Source: Nitrospirota bacterium (lineage in GTDB: Bacteria > Nitrospirota > Nitrospiria > Nitrospirales > Nitrospiraceae). From it: a DNA stretch of 6,794 nucleotides. The stretch is from the NCBI GenBank assembly GCA_005877535.1, contig VBOM01000190.1, forward strand, positions 1 to 6,794. Direction: 5' to 3'. Of the stretch, positions 6,710 to 6,794 are shown piece by piece. The notes beneath the pieces were generated by a model, which was given only the letters and a program-made list of their open reading frames with translations, ran no database searches and was not told where the DNA came from. Position numbers and translations under genes: made by a program. The first letter of the stretch is position 1. Every line of letters begins with the position of its first letter.

Positions 6710-6794
6710 TCAAGGCTGAGAAAGAGCTTCGCTCTTGCGCTTATCTATCTTCTGGCGGATCGTTCTGACCTCCCTCGTCATCATCGTGGTGATG
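6710..6794 (-). CDS. Possible C-terminal tail of a gene continuing past the window
   Basis: One minus-strand frame is open from the right edge to a TGA at 6712-6710 and gives 27 residues, including MMTREVRTIRQKIDKRKSEA. The sequence is charged and helix-like with C or G at most third positions, matching the coding style of the neighbours. It reads like the cytoplasmic tail of a larger protein. A second open minus-strand frame here gives HHHDDDEGGQNDPPEDR before its stop at about 6741; its third positions look less coding-like. The piece is too short for a family call. Confidence 0.35.
   Translation of the reverse strand, partial: ITTMMTREVRTIRQKIDKRKSEALSQP

Noticed and set aside
6722..6736. 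Hairpin AAGAGC-TTC-GCTCTT as a terminator
   Set aside because: It has no T-run on the plus strand and lies inside the possible coding tail on the minus strand.

Overview
The window is an ordinary-looking bacterial chromosomal segment of moderately high GC, about 57% by eye. The genes are tightly packed and often have GC-rich third codon positions. The organism is probably a Nitrospira-like bacterium (Nitrospirota). That guess rests mainly on my recollection that repeats with GCAGGATGCTGAAAAAG ends are common in Nitrospira genomes, and I could not check it. No tRNA, rRNA, CRISPR array, transposase or prophage gene was seen.

Layout, left to right. (1) Positions 1-205, minus strand: the first 68 codons of an exported protein with a signal peptide, cut by the window edge. 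(2) Positions 206-739: a non-coding stretch holding a 214-bp fold-back (MITE-like) repeat at 320-533, an 18-bp dyad at 638-655, and a strong sigma-70-type promoter (TTGCAA-17-TATAAT) at 678-706. (3) Positions 740-2957, plus strand: a probable three-gene operon. It holds yifB/comM (Mg-chelatase-like AAA+ ATPase), a 71-aa two-helix membrane protein whose Shine-Dalgarno overlaps the yifB stop codon, and a 145-aa predicted beta-rich protein of unknown family. A 9-codon mini-ORF links the last two through TAATG and ATGA junctions. (4) Positions 2974-5568, minus strand: complete clpB (864 aa), convergent with the operon and separated from it by 16 bp. (5) Positions 5696-6517, plus strand: a polytopic membrane protein of unknown family, divergent from clpB, perhaps made from a leaderless transcript. 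(6) Positions 6518-6794: mostly non-coding, with a possible C-terminal tail of a minus-strand gene at the right edge.

Functionally, ClpB is the protein disaggregase of the heat-shock response and YifB/ComM is a helicase linked to natural transformation. The sequence does not tie these two to each other or to the membrane proteins. I see no convincing new multi-gene system. The most interesting items are the concentric fold-back repeat, the dyad upstream of the yifB promoter, the small coupled genes behind yifB and the possible leaderless start at 5696.
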